A DNA stretch of 20,959 bases from Spongiibacteraceae bacterium (GTDB taxonomy: Bacteria > Pseudomonadota > Gammaproteobacteria > Pseudomonadales > PIVM01), in assembly GCA_030618505.1 (NCBI GenBank), contig JAUXDF010000009.1, positions 1 through 20,959 of the forward strand, read 5' to 3'. This document shows, one piece after another, positions 6,724 to 15,628 of the stretch. The notes beneath the pieces are model-generated. The model did not search any database and was not told where the DNA came from. It saw only the letters and a list, made by a program, of their open reading frames with translations. The translations under genes were made by a program, and so were the position numbers. Numbering within the stretch: position 1 is the first letter of the stretch; each line of letters begins with the position of its first letter.

Positions 6724-7364
6724 TAAAACAAACCGAAGAACCAGCGGGTACGTTGTAAGCCAGCTTCACAACCCTGGAGCTGGCGACGATATTTTATCGA
6801 TCTGGCAGAGACCTTTTTTGCTACTTTCTTAAGCCAGTGCTTGTTCTTGAAAGTACGGCGGTTAAATCCTCCGTGCCCCTCGTGGTAAGCCAGGTAAAGA
6901 TGATAGGCATCATCCTTGCGAATACCCGAGCGCTTGTAACTCTGGTGGTTATACCACCCGACAAAATCAGCAGCATCACCAAAGTCATCCCGATCAGCAC
7001 CATAACGACCAGAGTCTCGCTGGTATACCGCCCAGGTTGATTTTAGCGCCTGAGAATAACCATAAGCATCTGAGGGCCTGAAACCCGGAATAAAACCCAA
7101 TATCTTTTTACGAGGAGGTTTGGCTGTCGCCTTAAAGCGCGACTCCTGATGCATAAACGCCATAATCACCGATATTGGCACGCCCCATTTTTTGGAAGCT
7201 TTGGAGACATCCTTGTACCAACCACTTTTTTCCTCAAAGATAGCGCAAATGTTATCGGTGTTTTTTGGCGGAGATGTGGCACAGCCTGCCATCAGCAGGC
7301 AAAACAGTAACAGCCCACCGAACTTGAGTGTGCGCGACAAAGACTGTAAGTCAGGCCTCAGCAT
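6723..7364 (-). CDS. Lipoprotein lytic transglycosylase (SLT-like)
   Basis: This 213-residue protein would cleave peptidoglycan between N-acetylmuramic acid and N-acetylglucosamine from the periplasmic face of a membrane. The N-terminus is a lipoprotein signal (hydrophobic GGLLLFCLLMAGC, lipidated Cys at 28). The SLT fold is marked by PISVIMAFMHQESRF, with the candidate catalytic Glu at 74, then DAYGYSQALKSTW, which replaces the more usual GLMQLMP-type stretch, and the WYNHQSY and YLAYHEG segments. ATG 7364 is chosen because it has a GGAG ribosome site (7369-7372) and gives a normal-length signal peptide; in-frame TTG/ATG codons at 7400-7395 are alternatives. The start lies 14 bases inside the 3' end of ligA, so expression is probably coupled to ligA. 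It resembles the EmtA/MltE-type small enzymes but its exact subgroup is uncertain. Confidence 0.8.
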   Translation of the reverse strand: MLRPDLQSLSRTLKFGGLLLFCLLMAGCATSPPKNTDNICAIFEEKSGWYKDVSKASKKWGVPISVIMAFMHQESRFKATAKPPRKKILGFIPGFRPSDAYGYSQALKSTWAVYQRDSGRYGADRDDFGDAADFVGWYNHQSYKRSGIRKDDAYHLYLAYHEGHGGFNRRTFKNKHWLKKVAKKVSARSIKYRRQLQGCEAGLQRTRWFFGLF

Positions 7365-9384
7365 ACCGCTCCAACCGCTGCACAAATGCCACCTCATCAA
7401 TCACTTCAACCCCCAAATCCTGCGCTTTAGTTAATTTGGAACCAGCACCCGGGCCAGCTACCACACAGTCAGTCTTTTTCGACACACTGCCCGCCACCTT
7501 CGCACCTAAAGTCTGCAGCTGCTGCTTTGCCTCATTGCGGGGCATCAACTCCAGCGTACCGGTAAGCACCCAGGTTTGCCCTTGCAAAGGCAGGGAAGCC
7601 TTCTCCTTGACCTCGATATCCGGCCAACTCAAGCCACTTTCTCTCAGCTGAGCAATAATCTGCAAGTTACTCTCATTATGCATAAACTCAACAATATGAT
7701 GCGCTACGATTGGCCCAACATCGGGCACCTCCTGTAAAGACTCCTCATCACTGACAAGGAGCGCATCCAGCGTACCAAAATTATTTGCCAAACTCAGTGC
7801 CGTCGCCTCCCCTACCTCCCTGATTCCCAGTGAGTATAGAAAACGGGGGAAACTTGTTTGCTTGCTCGCCTCTATTGCGACGAGAAGATTTAACGCCGAT
7901 TTCTCTCCCATTCGCTCCAGTGCCGCTAAGGCCTCAGCCTGAAGATGAAAGAGATCAGATACGGATTGAATCAAACCCTCATCAACCAACTGCTCGACCA
8001 GCTTGTCGCCCAGACCATCAATATCCAAAGCCTTGCGCGAAGCAAAATGCTTAATCGCCTCCTTGCGCTGGGCTTCACAGACCAGACCGCCGGTGCAGCG
8101 AGCAACCACCTCACCCTCCGCTCGCTCAATCGGGGAGTGGCAAACCGGACAACCGTCCGGCATCTTGATGGCCCGAACCTCATCCGTTCTGCGCTCCTTG
8201 AGAACAGCAACGACTTTAGGGATAACGTCCCCTGCTCGCCGTATAGTGACATAATCACCTGACATTAAATCAAGACGCTGGATTTCGTCCATATTATGCA
8301 AGGTGGCATTGCTAACGGTCACACCACCCACAAATACCGGCTCAAGCCGGGCAACCGGCGTAATGGCACCGGTACGACCCACCTGAAATTCAACATCAAG
8401 GACTTGGGTGATTTCTTCCTGAGCCGGAAACTTATGAGCAATTGCCCAGCGCGGCGCACGGGTAACAAAACCCAAATCCCGCTGCAATTCAAGGCTATTA
8501 ACTTTAAAGACTATGCCGTCAATATCATAGGGTAGCGAATCTCGCTTGGCTGCCAGTTGATGGTAATAATCGATACAAGCACCAATACCATCCACCACCT
8601 GCATCTCAGCATTAATGCGAAAGCCCCACTGCTGAAATTGCTTTAAAATCTCATCATGCTGACCCGGCAGCTCACCACCATCAATCCAGCCAGCGCTGTA
8701 ACAGCACATTTCCAGTGAACGCTGGGCGGTAACTTTTGAGTCCAGTTGGCGAAGACTGCCGGCGGCGGCATTACGCGGATTAACAAAAACCTTTTCATCA
8801 CGCTCTCGCGCTCTGGCATTCAACTTCTCAAAGCCATCATGGGGCATATAAATTTCACCACGCACCTCAAGTGTTGAGGGGTAACCACTGCCCAGTAATT
8901 TCAAAGGTATAGAAGGAATGGTACGAACATTTTGAGTAATGTCTTCGCCGGTAGAACCATCACCGCGTGTTGCCCCACGCACCAAAATACCGTCCTGATA
9001 AAGCAGGCTTGCAGCGATGCCATCAAGCTTGGGCTCGCAAGCATAGCGAACATTAACAACTGTCTCATCACCCAAACGATCGCGGACACGCCGATCAAAA
9101 TCACGCAACTGCTGCTCATCAAAAGCATTATCCAGCGAGAGCATTGGAACTTCGTGGGCAACCTGCTTAAAGGCGCTTAAGGGGGTCGCCCCTACTCTTT
9201 GAGAAGGCGAGTCTGCGGTGATCAGCTCGGGAGATTCAGCTTCAAGCTGCTGCAAGCGATGCAATAAACGATCATATTCACTATCGGGCACTTGTGGATC
9301 ATCAAGTACATAATATTGATGATTGTGTCGATTGATAGTTTCCTTGAGTTGATCGAGTTCCTGCTGAATAGGGGGTGGAGTCAT
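7351..9384 (-). CDS. ligA: NAD-dependent DNA ligase
   Basis: The 677-residue protein seals nicks in replicated and repaired DNA using NAD+. The N-terminal Ia region (HNHQYYVLDDPQVPDSEYDRL, about 20-40) binds NMN. The adenylation motif EPKLDGIAAS places the active lysine at K119, where the usual form is KLDGLAVS. An OB fold follows, then a four-cysteine zinc finger (CPVCHSPIE...ARCTGGLVC), helix-hairpin-helix repeats and a C-terminal BRCT domain (TWVLTGTLELMPRNEAKQ...). Length is typical for the family. The transglycosylase gene overlaps its 3' end. A 98 bp palindrome lies upstream, between it and zipA. The ATG at 9384 has only a weak ribosome site. Confidence 0.97.
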   Translation of the reverse strand: MTPPPIQQELDQLKETINRHNHQYYVLDDPQVPDSEYDRLLHRLQQLEAESPELITADSPSQRVGATPLSAFKQVAHEVPMLSLDNAFDEQQLRDFDRRVRDRLGDETVVNVRYACEPKLDGIAASLLYQDGILVRGATRGDGSTGEDITQNVRTIPSIPLKLLGSGYPSTLEVRGEIYMPHDGFEKLNARARERDEKVFVNPRNAAAGSLRQLDSKVTAQRSLEMCCYSAGWIDGGELPGQHDEILKQFQQWGFRINAEMQVVDGIGACIDYYHQLAAKRDSLPYDIDGIVFKVNSLELQRDLGFVTRAPRWAIAHKFPAQEEITQVLDVEFQVGRTGAITPVARLEPVFVGGVTVSNATLHNMDEIQRLDLMSGDYVTIRRAGDVIPKVVAVLKERRTDEVRAIKMPDGCPVCHSPIERAEGEVVARCTGGLVCEAQRKEAIKHFASRKALDIDGLGDKLVEQLVDEGLIQSVSDLFHLQAEALAALERMGEKSALNLLVAIEASKQTSFPRFLYSLGIREVGEATALSLANNFGTLDALLVSDEESLQEVPDVGPIVAHHIVEFMHNESNLQIIAQLRESGLSWPDIEVKEKASLPLQGQTWVLTGTLELMPRNEAKQQLQTLGAKVAGSVSKKTDCVVAGPGAGSKLTKAQDLGVEVIDEVAFVQRLERYAEA

Positions 9385-9403
9385 GGTTTTTCTGGAGTTA
9401 TTG

Positions 9404-9501
9404 GTAGCCTGGATTAAGCCTGCGAATCCGGGATTTGAAAGCAGGCGGAATAAGTATTAGGGAAGACTGAAACCCGGGTTTCGTTGCACTCTACAGGCTA
9501 C
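9404..9501. repeat. 98 bp palindromic repeat between zipA and ligA
   Basis: GTAGCCTG (9404-9411) and CAGGCTAC (9494-9501) are perfect inverted ends, and inside them ATCCGGGATTT pairs imperfectly with AAACCCGGGTTT. The GTAGCC...ATCCGGG...CCCGGGT...GGCTAC layout is a dispersed intergenic repeat type I recall from many proteobacteria. It may form a hairpin in the transcript downstream of zipA. There is no U-tract that would make it a standard terminator. Confidence 0.6.
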
Positions 9502-9516
9502 GGATTATTTTGTGAT

Positions 9517-10380
9517 TCAGGCGTGTTGCATTAGCTGGCGACGCTCATAATCCTTGATACGCTGGCGACTGTGCTCCAGGGTTTGAGCCGTCACGGCACT
9601 GCGTGCTTCATCCTTTAGCTCGCCATTCAGGTTGCTTGCAACACACTGTGCGGTTTCGACCATGTAGTCAAAGGCCTTCATAGGCTCTGCTGGCCCCGGC
9701 ATACCAAAAAAGAAAGTAATCCCCGGTGTGGCAAAACTTTTAATATTATCCAGATCAAAAATACCAGGCTCAAGAATATTGGCAATACTGAATTGCACCG
9801 GGCCTTCGGCATTTTCCTTTTCATAGCGGTGAAGTATTTTCATATCACCGAGACGCAAATCACAGGCTAGCAAGATATGCAGTAGGTCTTCACCATTAAA
9901 ACCCCCAGCATCCTTTGACATAACATTAATAACAATAATTTCATCGTAGGAAGGAGTGCCCTTTTTTTCGCCAGACTGGCTATTGTTCTGACTCGCCTTT
10001 TCCAGCTCAGTCTCATCATCAATAACGGCATCCATCAGCGGGTCGCCTTGCAAATCATTACCGGGTACAAACGCATCAGGCTCAAAATCATCACCTGTCG
10101 CGGTCATCGAAGGCAACTCATCCTCATCGTCACTATTCGCAACATCATCCGGCATTAACTTCTGACCATTACGAGTCGCAACCCGCGCACCCCCGTTGGG
10201 CAGCTCACTGGTATAGCCGGCCTCATCACCGCCGTCTTTCTCGAAACCGCCGCCCATCTTTAAAGACATGCGTATCGAACCACGACGGTCATTGCGCATA
10301 CGACGATACCCGTCCAACAATACAGCCAGGACGAGCAAGATGCCGATTACAATCATCCAACCTCTTATGCCCATTTCCAT
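9517..10380 (-). CDS. zipA: Cell division protein ZipA
   Basis: ZipA anchors FtsZ filaments to the inner membrane early in divisome assembly. The 287-residue sequence has the expected N-terminal membrane helix (about residues 8-22, WMIVIGILLVLAVLL), a short basic stretch (RRMRNDRR), a long acidic, low-complexity linker (about 45-145, rich in D, E, G and N), and a C-terminal FtsZ-binding domain from about 148 (IIVINVMSKDAGGFNGEDLL) to 280. GITFFFGMPGP in the C-terminal domain is typical. The start ATG has GAGAG seven bases upstream; an ATG two codons later is also possible. It lies between smc and ligA, a known order in Pseudomonas-like genomes, and is separated from smc by 197 bases. Confidence 0.93.
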   Translation of the reverse strand: MEMGIRGWMIVIGILLVLAVLLDGYRRMRNDRRGSIRMSLKMGGGFEKDGGDEAGYTSELPNGGARVATRNGQKLMPDDVANSDDEDELPSMTATGDDFEPDAFVPGNDLQGDPLMDAVIDDETELEKASQNNSQSGEKKGTPSYDEIIVINVMSKDAGGFNGEDLLHILLACDLRLGDMKILHRYEKENAEGPVQFSIANILEPGIFDLDNIKSFATPGITFFFGMPGPAEPMKAFDYMVETAQCVASNLNGELKDEARSAVTAQTLEHSRQRIKDYERRQLMQHA

Positions 10381-10420
10381 GCGATTGCTCTCATCTAGTT
10401 TCGTTATGCTTTAAAATTTT

Positions 10421-10437
10421 GTAGCCTGTTTGGCTAC
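10421..10437. repeat. Short GTAGCC/GGCTAC palindrome upstream of zipA
   Basis: GTAGCC (10421-10426) and GGCTAC (10432-10437) form a perfect 6 bp stem around TGTTT. The arms match the outer ends of the 98 bp repeat found between zipA and ligA, so it may be a collapsed relic of the same repeat. No other structure stands out in the 197 bp between smc and zipA. Confidence 0.4.
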
Positions 10438-10577
10438 TACTGCCAGATTTCGCTGGCTCGCCTATTCGGACTACACTTATTTACTGTTAATTTAACGGTA
10501 TTCTACGACACAGGAAAAAAATTGTACGGAAAAAAGGCTGCTTCATCTCACACTTTTACCGATTTCATAGCAATATG

Positions 10578-13500
10578 TCACACTGCCGCCAGTTCAGCAG
10601 CCTCATCCACATCAACCGTTACCATACGAGAAACACCAGGCTCATGCATGGTGACACCCAACAGTTGCTCAGCCATCTCCATGGCAATCTTGTTGTGGGT
10701 AATATAAATAAACTGCACCTGTGAGGACATCTCTTTAACCATACGAGCATAACGACCCACGTTGGCATCGTCCAGTGGTGCATCCACCTCATCAAGCATG
10801 CAAAAAGGTGCGGGATTAAGGCGAAAAATCGAAAATACCAGCGCAATGGCTGTTAGCGCTTTTTCCCCACCGGATAAAAGGTGGATGGTGCTGTTTCTTT
10901 TGCCCGGCGGTCTGGCCATAATCGCGATGCCGGTATCCAGCAGATCATCGCCGGTCATCTCCAGATAAGCATGACCACCACCAAATACTTTCGGAAACAA
11001 CTCCTGCAAGCCGCTATTAACCTGATCAAAAGTTTCTTTAAATCGAGCACGTGTTTCACGGTCAATCTTGCGAATAGCATTTTCTAAAGTTTCCAGAGCC
11101 GACTCAAGGTCATCATTCTGGGTATCAAGATAGGTTTTGCGCTCGGACTGAATTTGATACTCATCAATCGCTGCGAGGTTGATAGCACCAAGACGCTGAA
11201 TTCTTGCCGCTACTCGTGTGATATCCTCTTGCCACTGGCTCTCGTTGGCCTCTTCAGGAAGCTCCGCCAGCACCTCTTCAAGCTCGAAACTTGCTTCGGC
11301 CAAGTACTCTTCGACGGTTTTACGACGAACATCAAGGGTTTGTGCCTGTAAACGCTCTTGCTCCAGCTTCGAGCGAATATCTTGTGTTTGCTGCGCGTAT
11401 TGATTACGACGCTGCTCAGCATCACGCAATTGATGCTCAGCCTGCTCCATTTTACGCCGTGCTTCAGCGAGTTCTTCTTCAACCTTGAGTCGCTTATCTA
11501 ACTGGGCTTCAAGCTCGCCTTTAATATCATCCAGAGGTTCGGAATTTTCTTCTATGGATGTCTCAAGCTGGGCTCGGCGCTCCAGTAATTGCTCCACCTG
11601 AGCACGGGTACGCTGAAGCGCCTGGGACATAGAATCAATTTGTGTGCGCAAGGACTGATGGCGCATTGCCAACTGGTGAGCATGATCCTTATCATGACGT
11701 GCTCGCTGGCGCGCCTGATCGAGTAAAGCGCGGTTATCGTCCCGCTCCTTCAGCAAAGACTCTCGCTGATCGGAGTCGATCTCCATCGCCTCAATGGCAT
11801 CCTGGAGAATCATACGCGCCTCACCCAGGTTTTCCTGCTCTAGCGCATATTGCTCTTTATTATCGTCAATCTCATTTTGTGCGCGCTCACGACGGACGGA
11901 TATTTGCTCCACCTTCGCCTGCCTGGCACTAAGCTGGGAGCGCAATTCACCGTGCTTATTACTCTGATCTCTTATTTCACGCTGAAATGTTTCGCGCTGC
12001 TGCTCCAATTCTCTTAGCCGCTGACGACTATTGCTGAGTTCCTCTTCCAGCCCCTGGTCACGCTCTTCGCCACCACTGATTGCTAACTCAAGCTCTTCAA
12101 GTTCCTGCTGCCTTTGCAACACACCAGCCTGTTCGTCAACATCTTTGGCGACCTTAAGCCAGTCACTACCCAACCAGATGCCCGCTTTGGTAATAATCGA
12201 TTCATGGGGAGCCAAACGAGCACGTAATGCCAAAGCCTCCCCGAGCTCATCAACAATATAGACACCCGCTAACAACGAGCTCATATCGCGCTCACCACTG
12301 ACCTTCGATAACAGGCTAGTTGCCAGCTGACCTTCTGCAGAACCAGCACCAGTACCCGCACTGCTATCAAACAAAGTCAGTGAGCCTTTCTCCAGACTAT
12401 CCAGCCATTGTGAGGCCGCATCAAAACCATCCACACAAACCGCCTGCAGATTAGCGCCCAGCACGGTTTCCAGCGCCGTCTCATAACCCTCAGCAACCTT
12501 GATACCCTCGGCCAGCCTGGCATGATCATCCAGCTTATGTTCTACCAACCATTTGCTGACACCGCTACCCTTTCGACCTAAAGCCGCTTGCTGCAATGCT
12601 TCCAAAGAAGCAAACCTGCCACGCTGACGCTGTAGCTCGGTGCGCTGTTCATCCAACTGCTTTGAGAGCTGATTATTGCTTTCACGCCTCTCCTCAAGCT
12701 GATCCCTCAAGGTTTCAAGGCGCGCTTGCTGCTCTTCGCCCTGAAGATCCAACTCGGTAATTTGCTCAACCAGCTGCTCGATTTCTTCATCAACAGAACC
12801 CAGGGAAAGCTCGGTGTTTTCCGCCTCCAGCTTCCTGATGCGATCCATCGTGCGCTGCAACACTTGCTCAAGATGCTGAATACGCGACTGCTGCACTTCC
12901 GCTTTACGACGTGAGTCCGATGCGCTGTTATTAAATTCATCCCAACGGTTCTGCCAGCTATGCATGGCATCTTCGGCTTGCAGTAAAATCTCACCCGAGC
13001 TCTCTTCCGTCTCTCGATACAGCTCCAACTCCGGCTCAATCTCCAACATCTCTGCCTGCCAGTTTTCAAGCTTGTCTTTATCGACAAGCAGGTGTTCTTC
13101 TGATTCCCGACAGGAAGACAATGTCTGCTCCAGGTCAACCGCTAACTGACGGCTGCGCTCCTGCTGATGTTGTATGGTCTGCTCGGCGCGGGCAATTTCA
13201 GCACCCAGGCTGTAAAAACGTCCCTGAATTTCGTTAAATTGATCCCCCATCTCGGTATGACTGCTAATATGTTTTTCAATTTCGGCATCAACAGATGTCT
13301 GACGGGTAACACCCTCTTCTACTTTTAGCTCCAGCTCGGTAATCACTTTATGGCGGGTGCTCGACTGATCACTCAGCTGCTTCCACTGCAAGGCCTGTAA
13401 CTGCGCTTTTAGTAAACGCTCCTGCTGTTTGAGCTCTTTGTAGCGCTCAGCAGAGGCCGCCTGACGTTTGAGATGTTGCAGCTGTCGCTCTAACTCATCG

Positions 13501-14093
13501 CGAATATCGGTCAGACGCTCAAGGTTTTCACGGGTGCGACGCATGCGGTTTTCAGTATCACGGCGACGCTCCTTGTACTTGGAGATGCCCGCCGCCTCCT
13601 CGATAAATACTCGCAGCTCTTCAGGCTTTGATTCGATCAGCTTAGAGATCATGCCCTGCTCGATAATGGCATAACTTCTCGGGCCCAAACCGGTACCCAG
13701 AAAAATATCAGTGATATCTCGGCGACGGCATTTTTGCCCGTTCAAAAAATAATCAGATTGCAGCTCGCGTGTCACCCGGCGCTTGATCGCAATTTCGGCA
13801 AAGCTGGCATATTCACCACCCAGACTGCCATCGCTGTTATCAAACACCAGCTCGATCGAAGCCTGGCCGACGGGTTTTCGGCCGCCAGAACCGTTGAAGA
13901 TAACATCTGTCATCGATTCACCACGCAGGTTCTTGGCGGAACTCTCCCCCATCACCCAACGCACAGCGTCGATAATATTTGATTTGCCACAACCGTTGGG
14001 ACCCACAACCGCACAGAGGTTGCTGGGAAAATTGACAGTGGTCGGATCGACAAAAGATTTAAAACCAGCCAGCTTAATACACTTAAGTCGCAT
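10578..14093 (-). CDS. smc: Chromosome segregation ATPase SMC
   Basis: At 1171 residues this is a full-length SMC, which with ScpA and ScpB compacts and helps segregate the chromosome. The N-terminal ATPase half has Walker A GPNGCGKS at 31-38. Two long charged coiled-coil arms (about 170-510 and 670-1000, rich in E, Q, R and L) flank a hinge domain (about 520-670, beginning GRKGSGVSKWLVEHKL). The C-terminal half has the ABC signature LSGGEKALTA (about 1073-1082) and Walker B FCMLDE (about 1097-1102) with the VDAPLDD D-loop. All ATPase motifs are intact. It is a conserved SMC, not MukB. The upstream gap contains AT-rich repeats but no clear promoter. Neighbouring zipA and ligA lie downstream on the same strand. 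Confidence 0.97.
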   Translation of the reverse strand: MRLKCIKLAGFKSFVDPTTVNFPSNLCAVVGPNGCGKSNIIDAVRWVMGESSAKNLRGESMTDVIFNGSGGRKPVGQASIELVFDNSDGSLGGEYASFAEIAIKRRVTRELQSDYFLNGQKCRRRDITDIFLGTGLGPRSYAIIEQGMISKLIESKPEELRVFIEEAAGISKYKERRRDTENRMRRTRENLERLTDIRDELERQLQHLKRQAASAERYKELKQQERLLKAQLQALQWKQLSDQSSTRHKVITELELKVEEGVTRQTSVDAEIEKHISSHTEMGDQFNEIQGRFYSLGAEIARAEQTIQHQQERSRQLAVDLEQTLSSCRESEEHLLVDKDKLENWQAEMLEIEPELELYRETEESSGEILLQAEDAMHSWQNRWDEFNNSASDSRRKAEVQQSRIQHLEQVLQRTMDRIRKLEAENTELSLGSVDEEIEQLVEQITELDLQGEEQQARLETLRDQLEERRESNNQLSKQLDEQRTELQRQRGRFASLEALQQAALGRKGSGVSKWLVEHKLDDHARLAEGIKVAEGYETALETVLGANLQAVCVDGFDAASQWLDSLEKGSLTLFDSSAGTGAGSAEGQLATSLLSKVSGERDMSSLLAGVYIVDELGEALALRARLAPHESIITKAGIWLGSDWLKVAKDVDEQAGVLQRQQELEELELAISGGEERDQGLEEELSNSRQRLRELEQQRETFQREIRDQSNKHGELRSQLSARQAKVEQISVRRERAQNEIDDNKEQYALEQENLGEARMILQDAIEAMEIDSDQRESLLKERDDNRALLDQARQRARHDKDHAHQLAMRHQSLRTQIDSMSQALQRTRAQVEQLLERRAQLETSIEENSEPLDDIKGELEAQLDKRLKVEEELAEARRKMEQAEHQLRDAEQRRNQYAQQTQDIRSKLEQERLQAQTLDVRRKTVEEYLAEASFELEEVLAELPEEANESQWQEDITRVAARIQRLGAINLAAIDEYQIQSERKTYLDTQNDDLESALETLENAIRKIDRETRARFKETFDQVNSGLQELFPKVFGGGHAYLEMTGDDLLDTGIAIMARPPGKRNSTIHLLSGGEKALTAIALVFSIFRLNPAPFCMLDEVDAPLDDANVGRYARMVKEMSSQVQFIYITHNKIAMEMAEQLLGVTMHEPGVSRMVTVDVDEAAELAAV

Positions 14094-14126
14094 TATAGAA
14101 GCTCTATATAACCTACTGATATTTAA

Positions 14127-14140
14127 AGATATTTATATCT
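14127..14140. promoter_or_regulatory. AT-rich palindrome upstream of smc
   Basis: AGATAT-TT-ATATCT is a perfect 14 bp palindrome 34 bases before the smc start. It is flanked by two direct copies of CTGATATTT (14116-14124 and 14139-14147). It could be a regulator site or simply AT-rich promoter DNA. Confidence 0.3.
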
Positions 14141-14290
14141 GATATTTGGCGAGGAATTATTGTTATAGGTATCGGGGAAATTGCCAGACCCCGGAACAGA
14201 AAAGAGACGCAAAAAATTCCCCATTCGCGCAGCTCGGATATTATCTGGAATTAGTCTTAAGTGCCAGTATCCGGAGTAAATTTCTCACTG

Positions 14291-14329
14291 AGCAAGGGAG
14301 CTAAAAGCAAGGGAGCTAAAAGCAAGGGA
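14291..14329. repeat. 15 bp tandem repeat, 2.6 copies
   Basis: The unit AGCAAGGGAGCTAAA occurs at 14291-14305 and 14306-14320 without mismatch, followed by nine bases of a third copy (14321-14329). It lies just downstream of the ccm operon terminator in the gap before smc. Identical copies suggest recent slippage. It is non-coding. Confidence 0.8.
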
Positions 14330-14352
14330 AAATAAAATGCCGAGAGCGGCAT
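14328..14352 (-). terminator. Rho-independent terminator of the ccm operon
   Basis: On the minus strand the stem ATGCCG-CTCT-CGGCAT (14337-14352), a perfect 6 bp GC-rich stem with a four-base loop, is followed directly by TTTTATTTT (14336-14328). It begins 19 bases after the ccmI stop codon, as expected for the end of the ccm transcript. Confidence 0.75.
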
Positions 14353-14371
14353 CAATCAAAACGCTGAAAGC

Positions 14372-15628
14372 TCAAGGCACACGCTGATCAATAATCAGCT
14401 CTACCGACTGGATGTCAGCAGTATTCACGACCCCGGATGAGCCCTGCAGATCACCCGATTGTTTTGTTGCCCCACCACTGGCAGACACTCGGGCAACCAG
14501 CACAATCTCGGAGAAACTCGATAATTTCATCGCTGGCGTCATCGCCATTGAATCATCCAGAGTAACTTGCTTGGGCAGGTCTTTCACTTGTAAGCGCACC
14601 ACCGCCAAAGGCATCGGCGGCCCCTGTGCAGCTTTGGCAAAGACAAAAACAGTTTGCTCCGGCTTGGCACCCAGCCCCTCTTTAAGTGAAATCGATACTG
14701 ACAATGACACACCGGACTCTACCTCTGGCGCTGAAATTTGTGCTGGCGGCTCTTCACCCTGCTCGGCCAATGACTTTCTGGCATGCGCTACGCCTTGTTT
14801 TAGCATGGCAACATCCGGAGCACTCGGCGGTAACAATGAAATCAACTTCTGCCAAGCCTCTATTGCGCCTCGATAATCACCCCGCTGAAACGCGCTCATA
14901 CCCATCATGCCCAGCACCAGCGTGTTATTGGGGTTTAAGGCTAGGGTCGCATCAATGGCCTGCTGCACACTGCTATCAATTTTTCGCCCTCGAGCAAGAT
15001 ACAACGCTTGGGCATAGTAGGCTCGCGCATCTGGATCCTTGGGCAGCAGTTCGATTAACTTGGCATAGACCACTGCAGCCTGATCAAATTGATCCTCTGC
15101 CATATACGATCGCGCTAACATGACATGATATTCGATATTATCGGGGCGGGTTTTCAAACGTTTTTCAAGCGCAACTAACAAGCGCTTCTGTACAGCACTG
15201 TCATCACCACCATGCTGCACAGCCACCATTCGATCGCGCATCAACTGGCTTATCGTCCAATCCTCGATGGAACCCAATCGACTATAAAATATCCAGGAGG
15301 TCAGTGGAATAACCAATAGCAGAATCACTATCAGGGTTTTTCCTGCCTTACCTTCGGCGATTTTTTCAGCGTGATATTGCCGCCGATCGGTGTCCACCAA
15401 TAAACTGCGCTGTAACTCAGTGCGCAATTGGGCAAGTTGCCGGTCATCAATCAGCGTTTTCTGATGGTCAGATTCGAGCTCGGATAAACGCTGATGATAA
15501 ACATCAACATTAAGTCGTAGACGCTCATCGAGTTGAAGCGGCGCCGGACGCCAGAACATCAGCGGCAATAACACAATGGCTAACGCCATCGCCAATAAGA
15601 CAATAATAAACAGCCAGAATTCTGTCAT
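14372..15628 (-). CDS. ccmI: Cytochrome c maturation protein CcmI
   Basis: CcmI presents apocytochrome c to the heme ligation complex. The 418-residue protein starts with a membrane helix (about 4-25), has a basic/polar loop, a second helix (about 96-114, LIVILLLVIPLTSWIFY) and then TPR repeats in the periplasm (about 160-270, including EYHVMLARSYMAEDQFDQA, RAYYAQALYLARG and LVLGMMGMSAFQRGDYRGA). The C-terminal ~120 residues form a beta-rich domain (LSVSISLKEGLGAKPEQTVFVFAK) typical of Pseudomonas-type CcmI. Its ATG overlaps the ccmH stop by four bases. It is the last gene of the operon and is followed by a terminator. Confidence 0.93.
   Translation of the reverse strand: MTEFWLFIIVLLAMALAIVLLPLMFWRPAPLQLDERLRLNVDVYHQRLSELESDHQKTLIDDRQLAQLRTELQRSLLVDTDRRQYHAEKIAEGKAGKTLIVILLLVIPLTSWIFYSRLGSIEDWTISQLMRDRMVAVQHGGDDSAVQKRLLVALEKRLKTRPDNIEYHVMLARSYMAEDQFDQAAVVYAKLIELLPKDPDARAYYAQALYLARGRKIDSSVQQAIDATLALNPNNTLVLGMMGMSAFQRGDYRGAIEAWQKLISLLPPSAPDVAMLKQGVAHARKSLAEQGEEPPAQISAPEVESGVSLSVSISLKEGLGAKPEQTVFVFAKAAQGPPMPLAVVRLQVKDLPKQVTLDDSMAMTPAMKLSSFSEIVLVARVSASGGATKQSGDLQGSSGVVNTADIQSVELIIDQRVP

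Noticed and set aside
10762..14142. Several plus-strand ORFs of 60-120 residues within smc
   Set aside because: They lie opposite the intact smc gene and have serine- or arginine-rich composition typical of antisense shadows of coiled-coil genes.
14257..14266. TTAAGTGCCA as a degenerate MITE end
   Set aside because: It matches nine of ten bases of the MITE right-end CTAAGTGCCA, but no partner end or target duplication can be found nearby.
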